Source of the DNA: Nostoc desertorum CM1-VF14
Lineage (GTDB): Bacteria; Cyanobacteriota; Cyanobacteriia; Cyanobacteriales; Nostocaceae
Length of the DNA stretch: 64,000 nucleotides
Direction of reading: 5' to 3'
Assembly: GCA_019359245.1 (NCBI GenBank)
Contig: JAHHHR010000004.1
Span: forward strand, 62,001 to 126,000
Shown here: positions 53,706-63,322 of the stretch, piece by piece
Layout: the number at the start of each line of letters is the position of its first letter
How positions within the stretch are numbered: the stretch's first letter is position 1
Made by a program: the position numbers and the translations under genes
The notes under the pieces: generated by a model
Told to the model about the DNA's origin: nothing
Database searches by the model: none
What the model saw: only the letters and a program-made list of their open reading frames with translations

Positions 53706-53833
53706 GACTTGTGAAGTGTAAAATTTAAGCACTTCAGACCTTAATAAATATTTGTAACAGGGTTGTTTCCTACGAGTGAATCAACATTTCCGAGAGCCGA
53801 TACCTGGCAGTGGGGGTCGATTAATTTTTGTTT

Positions 53834-53885
53834 AGTCCTCTTGAAAGGACTTTCGCTATTAGCCGTAGGTTTCTAACCTATAGCG
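53834..53885. repeat. Double-hairpin element after the TIR-GUN4 gene
   Basis: Hairpin 1: AGTCCT (53834-53839), loop CTTGAA, AGGACT (53846-53851). Hairpin 2: CGCTA...TAGGTT (53854-53871), loop TCT, AACCTATAGCG (53875-53885). From memory it resembles structured repeats scattered in Nostoc. It could terminate the TIR-GUN4 transcript. The remaining 53722-54148 shows one more small hairpin (about 53965-53990) and no gene. Confidence 0.55.
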
Positions 53886-54148
53886 GGTGATGAATTCAAA
53901 TGTAAGATCCTAAACTCAGGTATTTGTATTATTGCAAAATGTTGGCATTGCCCACACGTCCGCCTCAGAATAAATTCTGCGGCTCATAGCGAAAATCACC
54001 TAAAGCTGACTGAAATTATTGTTTTACCCGCATTTCCTGCCAGAGGCAAGAAAAGAGTCTGGGAAAAGTTTTCCCAATTTAAAATCCCCTCACATCTTTG
54101 TAAATGCAGGGGGATTTAAACGCTTTGAGCAAACAGCCCACTTCAAAA

Positions 54149-55051
54149 CTATTCAGCAGCTTTGTTATTAGCTCTATTAGCCCGCGCCTCAGCTGAAGCC
54201 ATCACCTCATCCATATTCTCTAGCACTTCGCCAGGGAAGTTTTCCAAAACTCTGGTAGAAAGAGCAACCCGCCCTTTACCCTCATCCAAGTCAATAATTA
54301 CAGCCTTAATTTGCTGACCAACTTTAAATACCTTTTCTAATGAGTCGATGAATTTCTGGCTTACCTGCTTGATATGAAGCAAAGCCCCCATACCATTTAA
54401 ATCAACAAACACACCAAAAGGCTTAATGCCAGTAACTTTACCTTCCACTAGTTGACCTAGTTCTAATAAGCTGAAGTTGCTAGAACGAGTTGCTAATCGC
54501 TGGGAAAGGATCAGTTTGTTGGTGTTTTTATTGATTTCCAAAAAGCCCACAGTCAGATTTTGACCTTTAAGTGCTTCTAAATTATCACGTTCGGCCAGGT
54601 GCGATCGCGGAATAAATCCCCGTAAGGAGAGAATATCGACGGTGACACCACCTTTATTCACACCCATAACCCGAACTTGCACAGTCTGAGCATTTTCCTG
54701 CATTTCCGCTAATCGTTCCCAGATGTGCTGAATTTCCAACTGCTTTCGAGAAAGAGTGACTTGACCTTCTGCATCCTGATCTCGGATGATCAAAAACTGC
54801 ATTTCCTCTTGCAATGGCAGCACCTCCGATAAATCGGTAACTGCTCTCAAAGAAGCCTCATCGCGCGGCAGAAAAGCTGACGACTTGCCACCAATATCAA
54901 CATAGGCTCCATCATGGTCAAGTTGGAACACTTTGCCATGTACAATCTGTCCTTTTTGAAACTGGTAGTCGTGTTTTTCTAGTGCTTTAGCAAAATCATC
55001 CATCGTAAACGACGAATTGGCTGTTTGAGATAGTTTCGATTCGGAATTCAT
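54149..55051 (-). CDS. S1-domain RNA-binding protein (ribosomal protein S1-like)
   Basis: 300 residues with three S1 OB-fold repeats: about 34-105 (GQIVHGKVFQLDHDGAYVDI), 118-185 (TVQVRVMGVNKGGVTVDI) and 198-268 (GQLVEGKVTGIKPFGVFVDL). Cyanobacteria carry short S1 proteins with three domains, often two paralogues; the extended N- and C-terminal tails suggest the Rps1b type rather than the main Rps1a. It likely binds mRNA leaders or ribosomes. The upstream leader holds a heptamer run. Confidence 0.88.
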   Translation of the reverse strand: MNSESKLSQTANSSFTMDDFAKALEKHDYQFQKGQIVHGKVFQLDHDGAYVDIGGKSSAFLPRDEASLRAVTDLSEVLPLQEEMQFLIIRDQDAEGQVTLSRKQLEIQHIWERLAEMQENAQTVQVRVMGVNKGGVTVDILSLRGFIPRSHLAERDNLEALKGQNLTVGFLEINKNTNKLILSQRLATRSSNFSLLELGQLVEGKVTGIKPFGVFVDLNGMGALLHIKQVSQKFIDSLEKVFKVGQQIKAVIIDLDEGKGRVALSTRVLENFPGEVLENMDEVMASAEARANRANNKAAE

Positions 55052-55104
55052 GACTTTTGAAGATTAATTGTTATTTGATATGGTGCAACTGGAGTTTAGA
55101 TTGT

Positions 55105-55142
55105 CATTAGTCACTTGTCATTTGTCATTTGTCAGTTGTCCT
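55105..55142. repeat. STRR heptamer run (TCATTTG)n
   Basis: TCACTTG, TCATTTG, TCATTTG and TCAGTTG follow one another between the S1 and dienelactone-hydrolase genes, the same family as 1461-1486 and 50911-50942. Confidence 0.75.
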
Positions 55143-55159
55143 TGATTATTCACTAATGA

Positions 55160-55900
55160 CTAGTTCAGTTGACTAAAAAGTTCTTTGACTTGCTCCCAAG
55201 CATCAGCAGCAGCTTTAGGATTATAACTGGCACGACGGTCACAGAAAAATCCGTGATCAGCTCCATCGTAGCGGAACACACGATGAGGAATTTTATATTT
55301 TTCTAACTCTTTTTCAATCTCATCTACTTGTTCGGCTGGGATGCTAGCATCTTTTGTGCCAAAGAAGGCATAGAGAGTACCTGGAATGTCTCTGGTGTGC
55401 GTGACAGTGGGAGCGCCACCTCCTGGTGTACGGGTGGTAATTCCAGCACCGTAGAAGGAAGCTGTAGCTTTAATATCTGGTAAAGTGGCTGCAAGATATG
55501 CCACATGACCACCAAAGCAGAAGCCAATACAGCCAAAGCTATCTTTTTTGACTTGGGGCAGATTTTTGAGGTAGTTAATTGCTAGTTGAATATCGCTCAA
55601 TAACTCTGAGGCTTGAGTTTGCATCGCGTAGCCTCTGCCCGTTTCAATATCTTCGGGTGTGTATCCAGTTTCAAAACCAGGAGCAGTCCGTTGAAAAAGT
55701 GCAGGTGCGATCGCAACATACCCAAGTTTGGCAATCCGTTCTGTAACATCCCGAATGTGAACGTTAACACCAAAAATCTCTTGTAATACCACGACTCCTG
55801 GGTAAGATCCAGGTTCTTTTGGCTCTGCCAAATAACCTGACACTTCAATATTATCTTGCAAAAGATTAACCGTTGTGGTAATTATTGCTTGCTCTGTCAT
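55160..55900 (-). CDS. Dienelactone-hydrolase-family protein
   Basis: From ATG 55900 it has 246 residues, the standard DLH size; the frame is open up to 56011 but that extension is not family-like. The Cys nucleophile is in GCIGFCFGGHVAYLAA, and the His lies in YDGADHGFFCD with an upstream Asp (GTKDASIP). VVVLQEIFGVNVHIRDVTER is the conserved N-terminal part. Members hydrolyse cyclic or other esters; the substrate here is unknown. Confidence 0.9.
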   Translation of the reverse strand: MTEQAIITTTVNLLQDNIEVSGYLAEPKEPGSYPGVVVLQEIFGVNVHIRDVTERIAKLGYVAIAPALFQRTAPGFETGYTPEDIETGRGYAMQTQASELLSDIQLAINYLKNLPQVKKDSFGCIGFCFGGHVAYLAATLPDIKATASFYGAGITTRTPGGGAPTVTHTRDIPGTLYAFFGTKDASIPAEQVDEIEKELEKYKIPHRVFRYDGADHGFFCDRRASYNPKAAADAWEQVKELFSQLN

Positions 55901-56099
55901 AATAATTTTTACCAGTGCTATGTGATTAGCCGTATCTTGATTTGATATAACTATGCCAGTATGCCTAGGTTTTTCCGAAATTAAATTATCAATTACCAAT
56001 AATGAGCGCATTAGAAATTTGTACCAGAAAAACTTTATGTGTAAATAAAATATTTAATATGTAGCAAATGCAGCTAGACACCAAAGGAGGGCTGAGTTA

Positions 56100-56205
56100 A
56101 AAGTGCTGAGTGCTGAGTAGTAAAGCAACACTTGTATACTCCTCACTCCCTAGTACGCGATTAATCGCGTCTCTCCCCCGCTCCAAAACTCAGCACTTAG
56201 TATCC
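56100..56205. repeat. STRR units and GACGCGATTAATCGCGTC-type palindrome
   Basis: Direct GTGCTGA heptamers (56103-56118) face complementary CTCAGCACT (56188-56196), enclosing ACGCGATTAATCGCGT (56156-56171). They form a long imperfect stem just before the GntR ribosome site. Confidence 0.65.
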
Positions 56206-56218
56206 AGGAGGCTTGCTG

Positions 56219-57202
56219 ATGATTCAATTCCGTATTCAGCCAGACAGCGAAATTCCAGCATCAACCCAGTTGTTTAATCAAATCCGGTTTGCGATCGCTT
56301 CTCGGCAATATCCCCCTGCTTACAAGTTGCCAAGCACACGGGCACTAGCAATGCAAACTGGGTTACACCGCAACACCATTAGCAAAGTTTACCGTCAACT
56401 GGAGGAAGACGGATTTGTTGAAAGTATGGCTGGTTCGGGAATTTATGTTCGTCCCCAAGGTCATGAGGGTGGTAGCAGGCTGCAATCACCAATTCTCAAA
56501 CAAAATCCTGATGCATATCAAGTTGTCCAGAAAGCACTCGATGATTTGCTTACCCAGGGATGTTCACTCAATCAAGCACGAGAGCTATTTTTAGCGGAAA
56601 TTGACTGGCGCTTGCGTTGTAGTGCGCGGGTACTGGTTGCAGTTCCATCCTATGATATGGGTGCTGGTGAGTTGATGGTGTATGAATTAGAGCGATCGCT
56701 AAAAATACCAGTTCAGCTGGTAGCAATGGAAGAATTAACTGCTGTGTTAGATAAAACTACCTCTGCGACAGTAGTTACAAGTCGGTATTTTATCAGTAAT
56801 GTGGAAGCGATCGCAGCTCCTAAAGCTGCACGGGTAATTCCTCTGGATATCTACGACTACAGCAAAGAACTCAGTTTATTGAAAACCCTACCAAAAGAAA
56901 ACTGTGTAGGTATAGTTAGCCTCAGTTCCGGGATTGCACGAGCAGCAGAAGTCATCCTCCACGGTTTGCGAGGAGATGAACTATTAGTGATGACTGCACA
57001 ACCAAAAGATGTTTATAAACTTCAAGCTATGGTTAAACGGGCTGAGGTAATCATAAGCGATCAAGCCAGTTTTGCGGCAGTACAAGCAGCCGTACAAACA
57101 TGTGATGAAGATATTATTCGTCCACCAAAGCTGATTAAGGTTGAAAATTATATAGGTACTAACTCAATTAACTTGCTAAAACGAGAACTGGGTTTGGGTT
57201 AA
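56219..57202 (+). CDS. GntR-family transcriptional regulator
   Basis: From ATG 56219 (AGGAGG eight to fourteen bases upstream) it has 327 residues. The N-terminal winged helix (about 5-72) is typical: STQLFNQIRFAIASRQYPPA, YKLPSTRALAMQTGLHRNTI, SKVYRQLEEDGFVES, GSGIYV. The 250-residue C-terminal effector domain is not a standard FCR, UTRA or aminotransferase domain as far as I can see. The FAD monooxygenase gene starts 45 bases downstream and is its likely target. Confidence 0.85.
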   Translation: MIQFRIQPDSEIPASTQLFNQIRFAIASRQYPPAYKLPSTRALAMQTGLHRNTISKVYRQLEEDGFVESMAGSGIYVRPQGHEGGSRLQSPILKQNPDAYQVVQKALDDLLTQGCSLNQARELFLAEIDWRLRCSARVLVAVPSYDMGAGELMVYELERSLKIPVQLVAMEELTAVLDKTTSATVVTSRYFISNVEAIAAPKAARVIPLDIYDYSKELSLLKTLPKENCVGIVSLSSGIARAAEVILHGLRGDELLVMTAQPKDVYKLQAMVKRAEVIISDQASFAAVQAAVQTCDEDIIRPPKLIKVENYIGTNSINLLKRELGLG

Positions 57203-57247
57203 TCCAAAAATAATTCGACCAACATCTATAAAAGGAGGGATGAGGTA

Positions 57248-58444
57248 GTGCAAATTGTGATTGTGGGCGCAGGCCCAACAGGTGTAACACTTGCCCTGCT
57301 CCTTGCAAAACGTGGTATTGCTGTAACGTTAATTGAGGCAGCAAAAGACTTTCATCGTGTTTTTCGCGGCGAAGGATTAATGCCCAGTGGGTTAGAAGCA
57401 TTAGAACAAATGGGTCTATCACCATTGTTAGAGAATATTCCCCATCGACAACTCGATGCATGGGAATTCATTCTGGGTGAAAAACAGTTGTTTCGAGTTG
57501 ATGAACCAATGGGAGCAACCCGACCCTGTACACTGGTTTCACAACCACCGCTACTCAATGCACTGATTTCTGAGGCTCAAACCAATGATAGATTTGAATT
57601 TATCCAGGGTGTTCCAGTCAAAGATTTACGCTGGAGTAATCAACGTGTCGCAGGTGTAGTACTAAGCGATGGGAGAGAACTAACTGCTGACTTAGTGATT
57701 GGAGCAGATGGTCGAAATTCTCTTGTGCGACAACGTATAGGATTGGAATTGGTACGCCAGCCCAAAAATATTGATATTCTCTGGTTTAAGCTTGCCGCCA
57801 GTCCCAAGTTTGCAGATGATAATGTCTTTCGTACTATTGTAAATAGCGATCGCGTATTTAGCATCTTTCACGGAGCAGAGTCAGGAAAACTGCATCTGGC
57901 TTGGGTGATGTCGGCAACGGAAAGCACTGACTCCAAGCAAGCCAACTGGGGAGAGATTTTTGCCTCCCTATCACCCTCATGGCTAGCAGAGCATTTCCGT
58001 AATCATGCAGACACTATTGAATCCCCCATTCGGCTTTCTGTTGTGGTTGGTTATTGCCCACAATGGCACGCACCAGGGGTACTGCTTCTGGGTGACGCTG
58101 CACACCCAATGTCTCCCGTCCGCGCCCAAGGAATTAATCTAGCATTCCGTGATGTGATTGTCGCTGCTAATCATCTTGTGCCACTGTTGCACAGAGAAGC
58201 TGGACACCAAGATATTGACATGGCACTATCGCACATCCAAGCGGAACGTCAGCCAGAAATTATCCGCGCCCAGCAACTTCAGTTAGAGGAAGCTAAACAA
58301 GGTGAACTACTGCGAAAAAATGCACTGCTGCGATCGCTGTTGATTCAACTTGCTCCCTTACTCCGTAAAATAATTAAAAAGTCTTGGTTAAGGCGACAAT
58401 ATAAAATGCGTCAAGGTATCACAGAAGTACACTTAACCGTTTAA
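57248..58444 (+). CDS. FAD-dependent aromatic-type monooxygenase
   Basis: 398 residues from a GTG with AGGAGG upstream. PHBH-type flavoprotein: N-terminal dinucleotide fold VIVGAGPTGVTLALLLAKRG, the DG motif LVIGADGRNSLVRQR, and the GD motif LLGDAAHPMSPVRAQGINLA. It hydroxylates an aromatic or related compound with NAD(P)H and oxygen; the substrate is not evident. The C-terminus is basic. It is probably co-transcribed with the GntR regulator and converges on the hydrolase gene 14 bases beyond its stop. Confidence 0.9.
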   Translation: MQIVIVGAGPTGVTLALLLAKRGIAVTLIEAAKDFHRVFRGEGLMPSGLEALEQMGLSPLLENIPHRQLDAWEFILGEKQLFRVDEPMGATRPCTLVSQPPLLNALISEAQTNDRFEFIQGVPVKDLRWSNQRVAGVVLSDGRELTADLVIGADGRNSLVRQRIGLELVRQPKNIDILWFKLAASPKFADDNVFRTIVNSDRVFSIFHGAESGKLHLAWVMSATESTDSKQANWGEIFASLSPSWLAEHFRNHADTIESPIRLSVVVGYCPQWHAPGVLLLGDAAHPMSPVRAQGINLAFRDVIVAANHLVPLLHREAGHQDIDMALSHIQAERQPEIIRAQQLQLEEAKQGELLRKNALLRSLLIQLAPLLRKIIKKSWLRRQYKMRQGITEVHLTV

Positions 58445-58458
58445 AAAACCGTCATCAG

Positions 58459-59379
58459 TTATCCGACTTGTGTTTGTGGGGTGTTAATTTGCAAAAACTC
58501 TTGTACTCGTTGCAAGTAAGTTGGCGCATCTTCTAACATTGGGAAATGTGCTGTGTTACGAATCATCACAAATTCCACTTTGTCACTCAGTGCAGCTGCT
58601 TGACGCCCCATCTCGGCTGGAATAATTTTGTCATACTCCCCCGCCACGAGTAGAGTCGGCACTGTCAGCTTGGCAAACTCTTGCGGCATCACTTCAGATT
58701 GAGCCTTACTTACTGAAGTAAAAATTGTTCCTAAAGCCGCATCGTAATCTGCTTCGAGAAAATCTTCCAAAAAAGCTTGCCGCTCAGAATGTGGAATGGA
58801 ACTATGTAGAAATCTGGCCATAAACATCCGGTCAACAAATGGAATTTTGCTTAACCACTTGGGACGGAATTTAACTACATAGCCACCAAATTTATGAAAG
58901 GCACTAAAAGATTTTTCGTCGTACTCAAAAACGCCGCTACAAGTTAAAATTCCTCGTTCTACTCGTTCGGGATAGCGGTTAAAAAATAAAGTAGCAACAG
59001 AGGCGCCCATTGAGTGAGCATTGATATAAACACGCTGAAGATGCAACCCATCTAAGAAAGCCGCCAAATCATCAGCGTATTCCTCTAATTCATAGGTTAA
59101 GTCTTTGATTGCCTGTGATTCTTCCTTGAGGGACTCAGATTCGACAACAGCTTCACTTGCTTGGGCTATAGTTGGCTTCCCACCAGAACGGCCAAATCCC
59201 CGCATATCGTAGAGTAAACAATCAAATTGCCCCGATAAAGCATTCGCGGTATTTTGCCAATATCTAGCCGAACCAGCCCAACCGTGAATAAAAATCATCA
59301 CTGGCTTCACCAAAGAACCAGATGGCTTTTTCACCCATTCGTAGTAATGGTCAACGCCACGAACTTTAATATAAGGCAT
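58459..59379 (-). CDS. Alpha/beta-fold hydrolase
   Basis: 306 residues. FIHGWAGSARYW gives the oxyanion HG motif, AHSMGASVATLF the nucleophile Ser, LVAGEYDKIIP the acid, and RNTAHFPMLEDAP the His, in the classic order. LYDMRGFGRSGGKP is typical of this superfamily. A charged insertion (VVESESLKEESQAIKDL) is unusual. No signal peptide. The substrate is unknown. Confidence 0.9.
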   Translation of the reverse strand: MPYIKVRGVDHYYEWVKKPSGSLVKPVMIFIHGWAGSARYWQNTANALSGQFDCLLYDMRGFGRSGGKPTIAQASEAVVESESLKEESQAIKDLTYELEEYADDLAAFLDGLHLQRVYINAHSMGASVATLFFNRYPERVERGILTCSGVFEYDEKSFSAFHKFGGYVVKFRPKWLSKIPFVDRMFMARFLHSSIPHSERQAFLEDFLEADYDAALGTIFTSVSKAQSEVMPQEFAKLTVPTLLVAGEYDKIIPAEMGRQAAALSDKVEFVMIRNTAHFPMLEDAPTYLQRVQEFLQINTPQTQVG

Positions 59380-59387
59380 TTTTGAGA

Positions 59388-59462
59388 GTTAGGAGTTAGG
59401 AGTTTTAATTTGGAGTTTTGAGTTAATTACTCATTTTACACTCTTCACTCCTAACTTCACTC
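59388..59462. repeat. STRR units GAGTTAG and complementary ACTCCTAAC
   Basis: AGTTAGGAGTTAGGAG (59388-59403) and CACTCCTAACTTCACTC (59446-59462) can pair across a 40-base loop, in the interval between clpX and the hydrolase gene on the same strand. Confidence 0.65.
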
Positions 59463-59503
59463 AACACGGACTAAACACCTTGCTATCCATGTACAGAAGT
59501 GAT

Positions 59504-60844
59504 TTAAGCTGACTCTGGTTTTGGTAGTGAAGATGGATGGATTATCAGTTCAGCAGTCGATCGCTTCTCAACCATCTCCCGTGTTACTGTACAACGTGTC
59601 ACATCCTTACGAGATGGTAACTCATACATAACATCCAGCATAAGTTCTTCCACAATGCCCCGCAGCGCTCTAGCACCAGTTTTACGACGATATGCTTCTT
59701 GAGCGATCGCTCGTAAAGCTTCTGGTTTAAAATCTAACTGGACATTATCCATCTTCAGCAGTTTTTGGTACTGCTTCACTAAGGCGCTGCGTGGTTGGGT
59801 GAGAATCGCCATTAGCGCTTCTTCATCTAGCGGATCAACTACTGCTACCATTGGCACGCGCCCAATAAATTCTGGAATCATGCCAAATTTTACTAGATCA
59901 TCCGGTGCTAGATGGCGGAGAGTATCTGCTGCTCGTTTTTCCTTCGTTTGGCCTTCTCCAGGTTGCACAAAGCCTATTGCTTTTTTGCCAACTCTTTGAT
60001 CCACAACCTTTTCTAAGCCTACGAAAGCACCACCACAGACGAACAAAATATTACTTGTATCAATCTGGATGCAGTCTTGATAGGGATGTTTGCGCCCTCC
60101 TTGGGGTGGTACATTGGCGATCGTTCCCTCTAACATTTTTAGCAAGGCTTGCTGCACGCCTTCGCCAGAAACATCGCGGGTAATTGACGGGTTCTCACTC
60201 TTGCGAGCAATTTTGTCAATTTCATCAATGTAGATGATTCCTCGTTGCGCTTCCTCTATATCTAAATCTGCCACTTGCAAGAGTCGCAGCAAGATATTTT
60301 CCACATCTTCTCCGACATACCCCGCTTCTGTCAGCGTCGTAGCATCAGCAACGGCAAAGGGTACATCCAGAATTTTCGCTAAAGTTTGCGCTAAGAGAGT
60401 TTTACCGCAACCAGTTGGGCCTATTAACAAGATGTTGGACTTTTGCAGTTCTACAGCATCATCCGCCCCACCTTTGCCACTGGCTTTAGACTGAATCACC
60501 GCCAACCGCTTGTAGTGATTGTAAACGGCTACTGACAGCACTTTCTTTGCTTCGTCTTGACCAATGACGTGTTCGTCTAAATAATTTTTAATCTCTCTTG
60601 GCTTGGGTATTTGATTAAACGAAATACTAGAAGATTGAGTACGTCGTTTTTGAGGTGGTTCTGCTCTTGGTGCAGGTTGTGCTGCCGCACCATTGGTATC
60701 GAGTAGCTCTTCGTCTAGTATTTCATTACACAAGTCAACGCATTCATCGCAGATGTAGACTCCCGGCCCCGCGATTAATTTACGCACCTGCTCTTGAGAC
60801 TTGCCGCAAAACGAACATTTTAAATGGGAGTCGTACTTAGACAT
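59504..60844 (-). CDS. clpX: ATP-dependent Clp protease ATP-binding subunit ClpX
   Basis: AAA+ unfoldase that feeds tagged proteins to ClpP. 446 residues, slightly longer than in E. coli because of a Pro/Ala-rich linker. An N-terminal zinc-binding domain uses C10, C13, C32 and C35. Walker A is [12 protein letters not shown] (K148), Walker [12 protein letters not shown], and the IGF loop is represented by KKAIGF. It begins nine bases after the clpP stop and is the last gene of the tig-clpP-clpX order. Confidence 0.98.
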   Translation of the reverse strand: MSKYDSHLKCSFCGKSQEQVRKLIAGPGVYICDECVDLCNEILDEELLDTNGAAAQPAPRAEPPQKRRTQSSSISFNQIPKPREIKNYLDEHVIGQDEAKKVLSVAVYNHYKRLAVIQSKASGKGGADDAVELQKSNILLIGPTGCGKTLLAQTLAKILDVPFAVADATTLTEAGYVGEDVENILLRLLQVADLDIEEAQRGIIYIDEIDKIARKSENPSITRDVSGEGVQQALLKMLEGTIANVPPQGGRKHPYQDCIQIDTSNILFVCGGAFVGLEKVVDQRVGKKAIGFVQPGEGQTKEKRAADTLRHLAPDDLVKFGMIPEFIGRVPMVAVVDPLDEEALMAILTQPRSALVKQYQKLLKMDNVQLDFKPEALRAIAQEAYRRKTGARALRGIVEELMLDVMYELPSRKDVTRCTVTREMVEKRSTAELIIHPSSLPKPESA

Positions 60845-60853
60845 ACCAGCCTC

Positions 60854-61552
60854 TTATTTCAGAATGGTGACGTTTTCCCCTGCTGTGGGAAGATTTTGCC
60901 TGGAAATGACCTGATCAATCAAACCGTAGTTTTTCGCCTCTTCTGCCGACATAAAGAAGTCGCGCTCAGTATCTGCTTCAATTCTTTCTATGGGTTGACC
61001 AGTATGATGAGCCATTAACTCATTCAACTTACCCTTAATGTAAAGAATTTCTCTGGCTTGAATTTCAATGTCAATGGCTTGACCTTGAGCGCCACCAAGT
61101 GGTTGGTGAATCATAATCCGGGAGTCGGGCAGAGACATTCGCTTACCGGCAGCCCCTGCTGTCAACAAAAATGCCCCCATGCTCGCGGCTAATCCAAAAC
61201 AGATGGTAACAACATCAGGGCGAATTTGCTGTATTGTATCATAGATTGCCATGCCTGCGTAGACCGAGCCACCGGGAGAATTAACATACAGTTGGATGTC
61301 TTTTTCTGAGTCTTCGGCGTCTAGGAATAACAACTGAGCCACAATTGAGTTGGCTACGGTATCGTCTATTGGTGTTCCCAAAAAGATAATCCGCTCTCGC
61401 AGCAGGCGGGAGTAGATGTCGAAAGCCCTTTCTCCCATGCCAGACTGTTCCACCACCATCGGCACGATGTTGCTAGGGCTGTTCAACTGGGAGTTAATGT
61501 TGATTCGACTTTGGTTGCTGATGGGGTAGTTTCCCGACTGCGATACAAGCAT
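60854..61552 (-). CDS. clpP: ATP-dependent Clp protease proteolytic subunit
   Basis: Serine protease forming the tetradecameric chamber. 232 residues including a propeptide-like N-terminal extension of about 30. Catalytic S124 ([11 protein letters not shown]) and H149 (IMIHQPLGG) are clear; the Asp should lie about 50 residues later ([11 protein letters not shown] region). Cyanobacteria have several ClpP paralogues; the coupling with clpX suggests the ClpP2 type. It is transcribed with clpX. Confidence 0.97.
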   Translation of the reverse strand: MLVSQSGNYPISNQSRININSQLNSPSNIVPMVVEQSGMGERAFDIYSRLLRERIIFLGTPIDDTVANSIVAQLLFLDAEDSEKDIQLYVNSPGGSVYAGMAIYDTIQQIRPDVVTICFGLAASMGAFLLTAGAAGKRMSLPDSRIMIHQPLGGAQGQAIDIEIQAREILYIKGKLNELMAHHTGQPIERIEADTERDFFMSAEEAKNYGLIDQVISRQNLPTAGENVTILK

Positions 61553-61888
61553 ACAAGCTTTCTTTGACGATAATTTAGGACAAATGTTTCAGCAGCAGAT
61601 GCTGCCTTTTCGACGAATAGGATTTTTATAGCTACGTGTTAACCATTATGCCTCATATAATTTCCTCTCGTGTAACACAGTATCAAGCTCAGGGGATAAT
61701 ATGTGTCACAATTTGCTTAAAATTCATTAATTTTTTAATTATTCTGCCTTCATCCCTGAGTTTTGAAGAGTTAAGAGTCAAGAGGCATTGGCTATTTCTC
61801 CCCTTGCTCCCTCATCTCCTTTAGCTTACCTATTTCACCAGTACTTTTAACTTAGAACTGGTGAACTTATGGCTGCGGGATATTTTAA
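61553..61888. other. tig-clpP intergenic region
   Basis: 336 bases without a supported gene. A separate clpP promoter is likely here. Loose CTCCCCTTGCTCCCTC repeats occur at about 61797-61812. Confidence 0.5.
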
Positions 61889-63322
61889 TTATCCTTCTGT
61901 GACCTCTGTGGAAGCTTCGCTACTTTCTTCCTCTGCCTGATCTGCATCAGCACCTGATTCTGCGACTTCTATTTCCTCTGCGGGACTTAAGGAGCCTTCG
62001 GGTACAAGTTCAACTGAGGAGTGTTCTAAAAGCCAATCAATGGTTTTTTCGGTTAATAGTTCGTTTTCCACGATTGAGCGCAGTCTATCTTCATCAACGT
62101 CTTGCTCATCTGGGTACTGTTCCAAAAGTTCTTTAACTCTGGCTGCGATTTCTTCTGGTGTTACCTCAATAGATTCGCGTTTCCCAACTTCCCGCAAGGA
62201 TAAAGAGCGTTTGATCCGCTCAATTGCTTCAGTACGCGATCGCTCCCGCAATTGAGGAATAATATCTTGAGTAAACAACTTCCTTACATCCAATCCCTGC
62301 TGAGACAGCCGCATTGCTGTTTGCGTTAGCATTGCATCCACTTCTTGCTCAATCAAGGTCGCTGGTAAGTCAACTTCTACGTGGTTGAGCAGTTCCGTTA
62401 ACAAGGCTTCCTGTTTATTTGCTTTTGTTTTGTCGTCTGCCTCTTTTTGATATTGCTCTACCAAAGAAGCCCGTAACTCCTCTAAAGTTTCAAAATCGCT
62501 GATTTCTTGGGCGAAATCGTCATTTACTTCTGGTAGTTCCTTTTCTTTGAGTTCTTTGAGCGTTACTGTGAAAGTTGCCGCTTTTCCAGCTAAATCTTCA
62601 TTAGCATACGGATCTGGGAACTGCGCTGCAATTTCTTTGGTTTCTTCAGGATTCATCCCTACTATTCCAGCAATAAAGCCTGGAATAAACTTGTCTTCCT
62701 GCAACTCAACTTGAAAATCAGTTGCTTCGGCTCCAGGAATCGGTTCTAGTTCAGCTGTTTCGTCTTCGCCCTCAACTCTGGCGAATGAACCTTTAAAATC
62801 GACTACGGCAATATCACCGATTTGGGCTGCACGTCCTTCCACAGGAATCAATGTCGCCAATTCTTGACGTTCCTTATCAAGGTTCGCGTCTACTCGTTCT
62901 GGATCGAACTTGACTTCTTCAGCCTTGGCTTGCAAATCGGTGTACTGAACTAAATTCACTTCGGGTTCAACATCGACAGCGGCCGAAATCGTCAGGGGTT
63001 TTCCAGGTTCATAATTCGTAATCAAATCCTCAAAAGAGGAACGCAATTGCGGCTGACCTATTGCCGGGATAGCTTCTTGTTTAACTGCTTGCTCAATGCC
63101 GTCTTGAATTAGTTCTTCCAGCGCTGCTGCCTTGATACGAGTTGTACCCAGCCGTTGTAGCAATATTGGCCGAGGTACCTTGCCTTTACGAAACCCAGGA
63201 ATATTGGCAGTACTTGCTAAGTTTTTAATGACCTGTTCGTAAGTTTGCTTGGTAATTTCCGGCGTAATCTCTATTTCCAGACCAATTTGGCTGGCGGGAA
63301 GTTTTTCCTGGGTAACTTTCAT
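61889..63322 (-). CDS. tig: Trigger factor, ribosome-associated chaperone and PPIase
   Basis: 477 residues. The N-terminal ribosome-binding domain carries the tail-binding motif in GFRKGKVPRPIL. The FKBP-type isomerase domain runs about 165-255 (IGDIAVVDFKGSF, FIPGFIAGIVGMNPEETKEI). The C-terminal helical arms run about 265-440, followed by an acidic Glu/Ala/Ser tail (EEIEVAESGADADQAEEE). The position upstream of clpP and clpX on the same strand is the standard bacterial order. Confidence 0.97.
   Translation of the reverse strand: MKVTQEKLPASQIGLEIEITPEITKQTYEQVIKNLASTANIPGFRKGKVPRPILLQRLGTTRIKAAALEELIQDGIEQAVKQEAIPAIGQPQLRSSFEDLITNYEPGKPLTISAAVDVEPEVNLVQYTDLQAKAEEVKFDPERVDANLDKERQELATLIPVEGRAAQIGDIAVVDFKGSFARVEGEDETAELEPIPGAEATDFQVELQEDKFIPGFIAGIVGMNPEETKEIAAQFPDPYANEDLAGKAATFTVTLKELKEKELPEVNDDFAQEISDFETLEELRASLVEQYQKEADDKTKANKQEALLTELLNHVEVDLPATLIEQEVDAMLTQTAMRLSQQGLDVRKLFTQDIIPQLRERSRTEAIERIKRSLSLREVGKRESIEVTPEEIAARVKELLEQYPDEQDVDEDRLRSIVENELLTEKTIDWLLEHSSVELVPEGSLSPAEEIEVAESGADADQAEEESSEASTEVTEG

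Noticed and set aside
56138..56150. Yfr1-like small RNA motif (ACTCCTCAC)
   Set aside because: The core resembles the Yfr1 motif, but it lies in a heptamer-repeat hairpin, lacks the flanking Yfr1 stems, and continues as ACTCC rather than AC.
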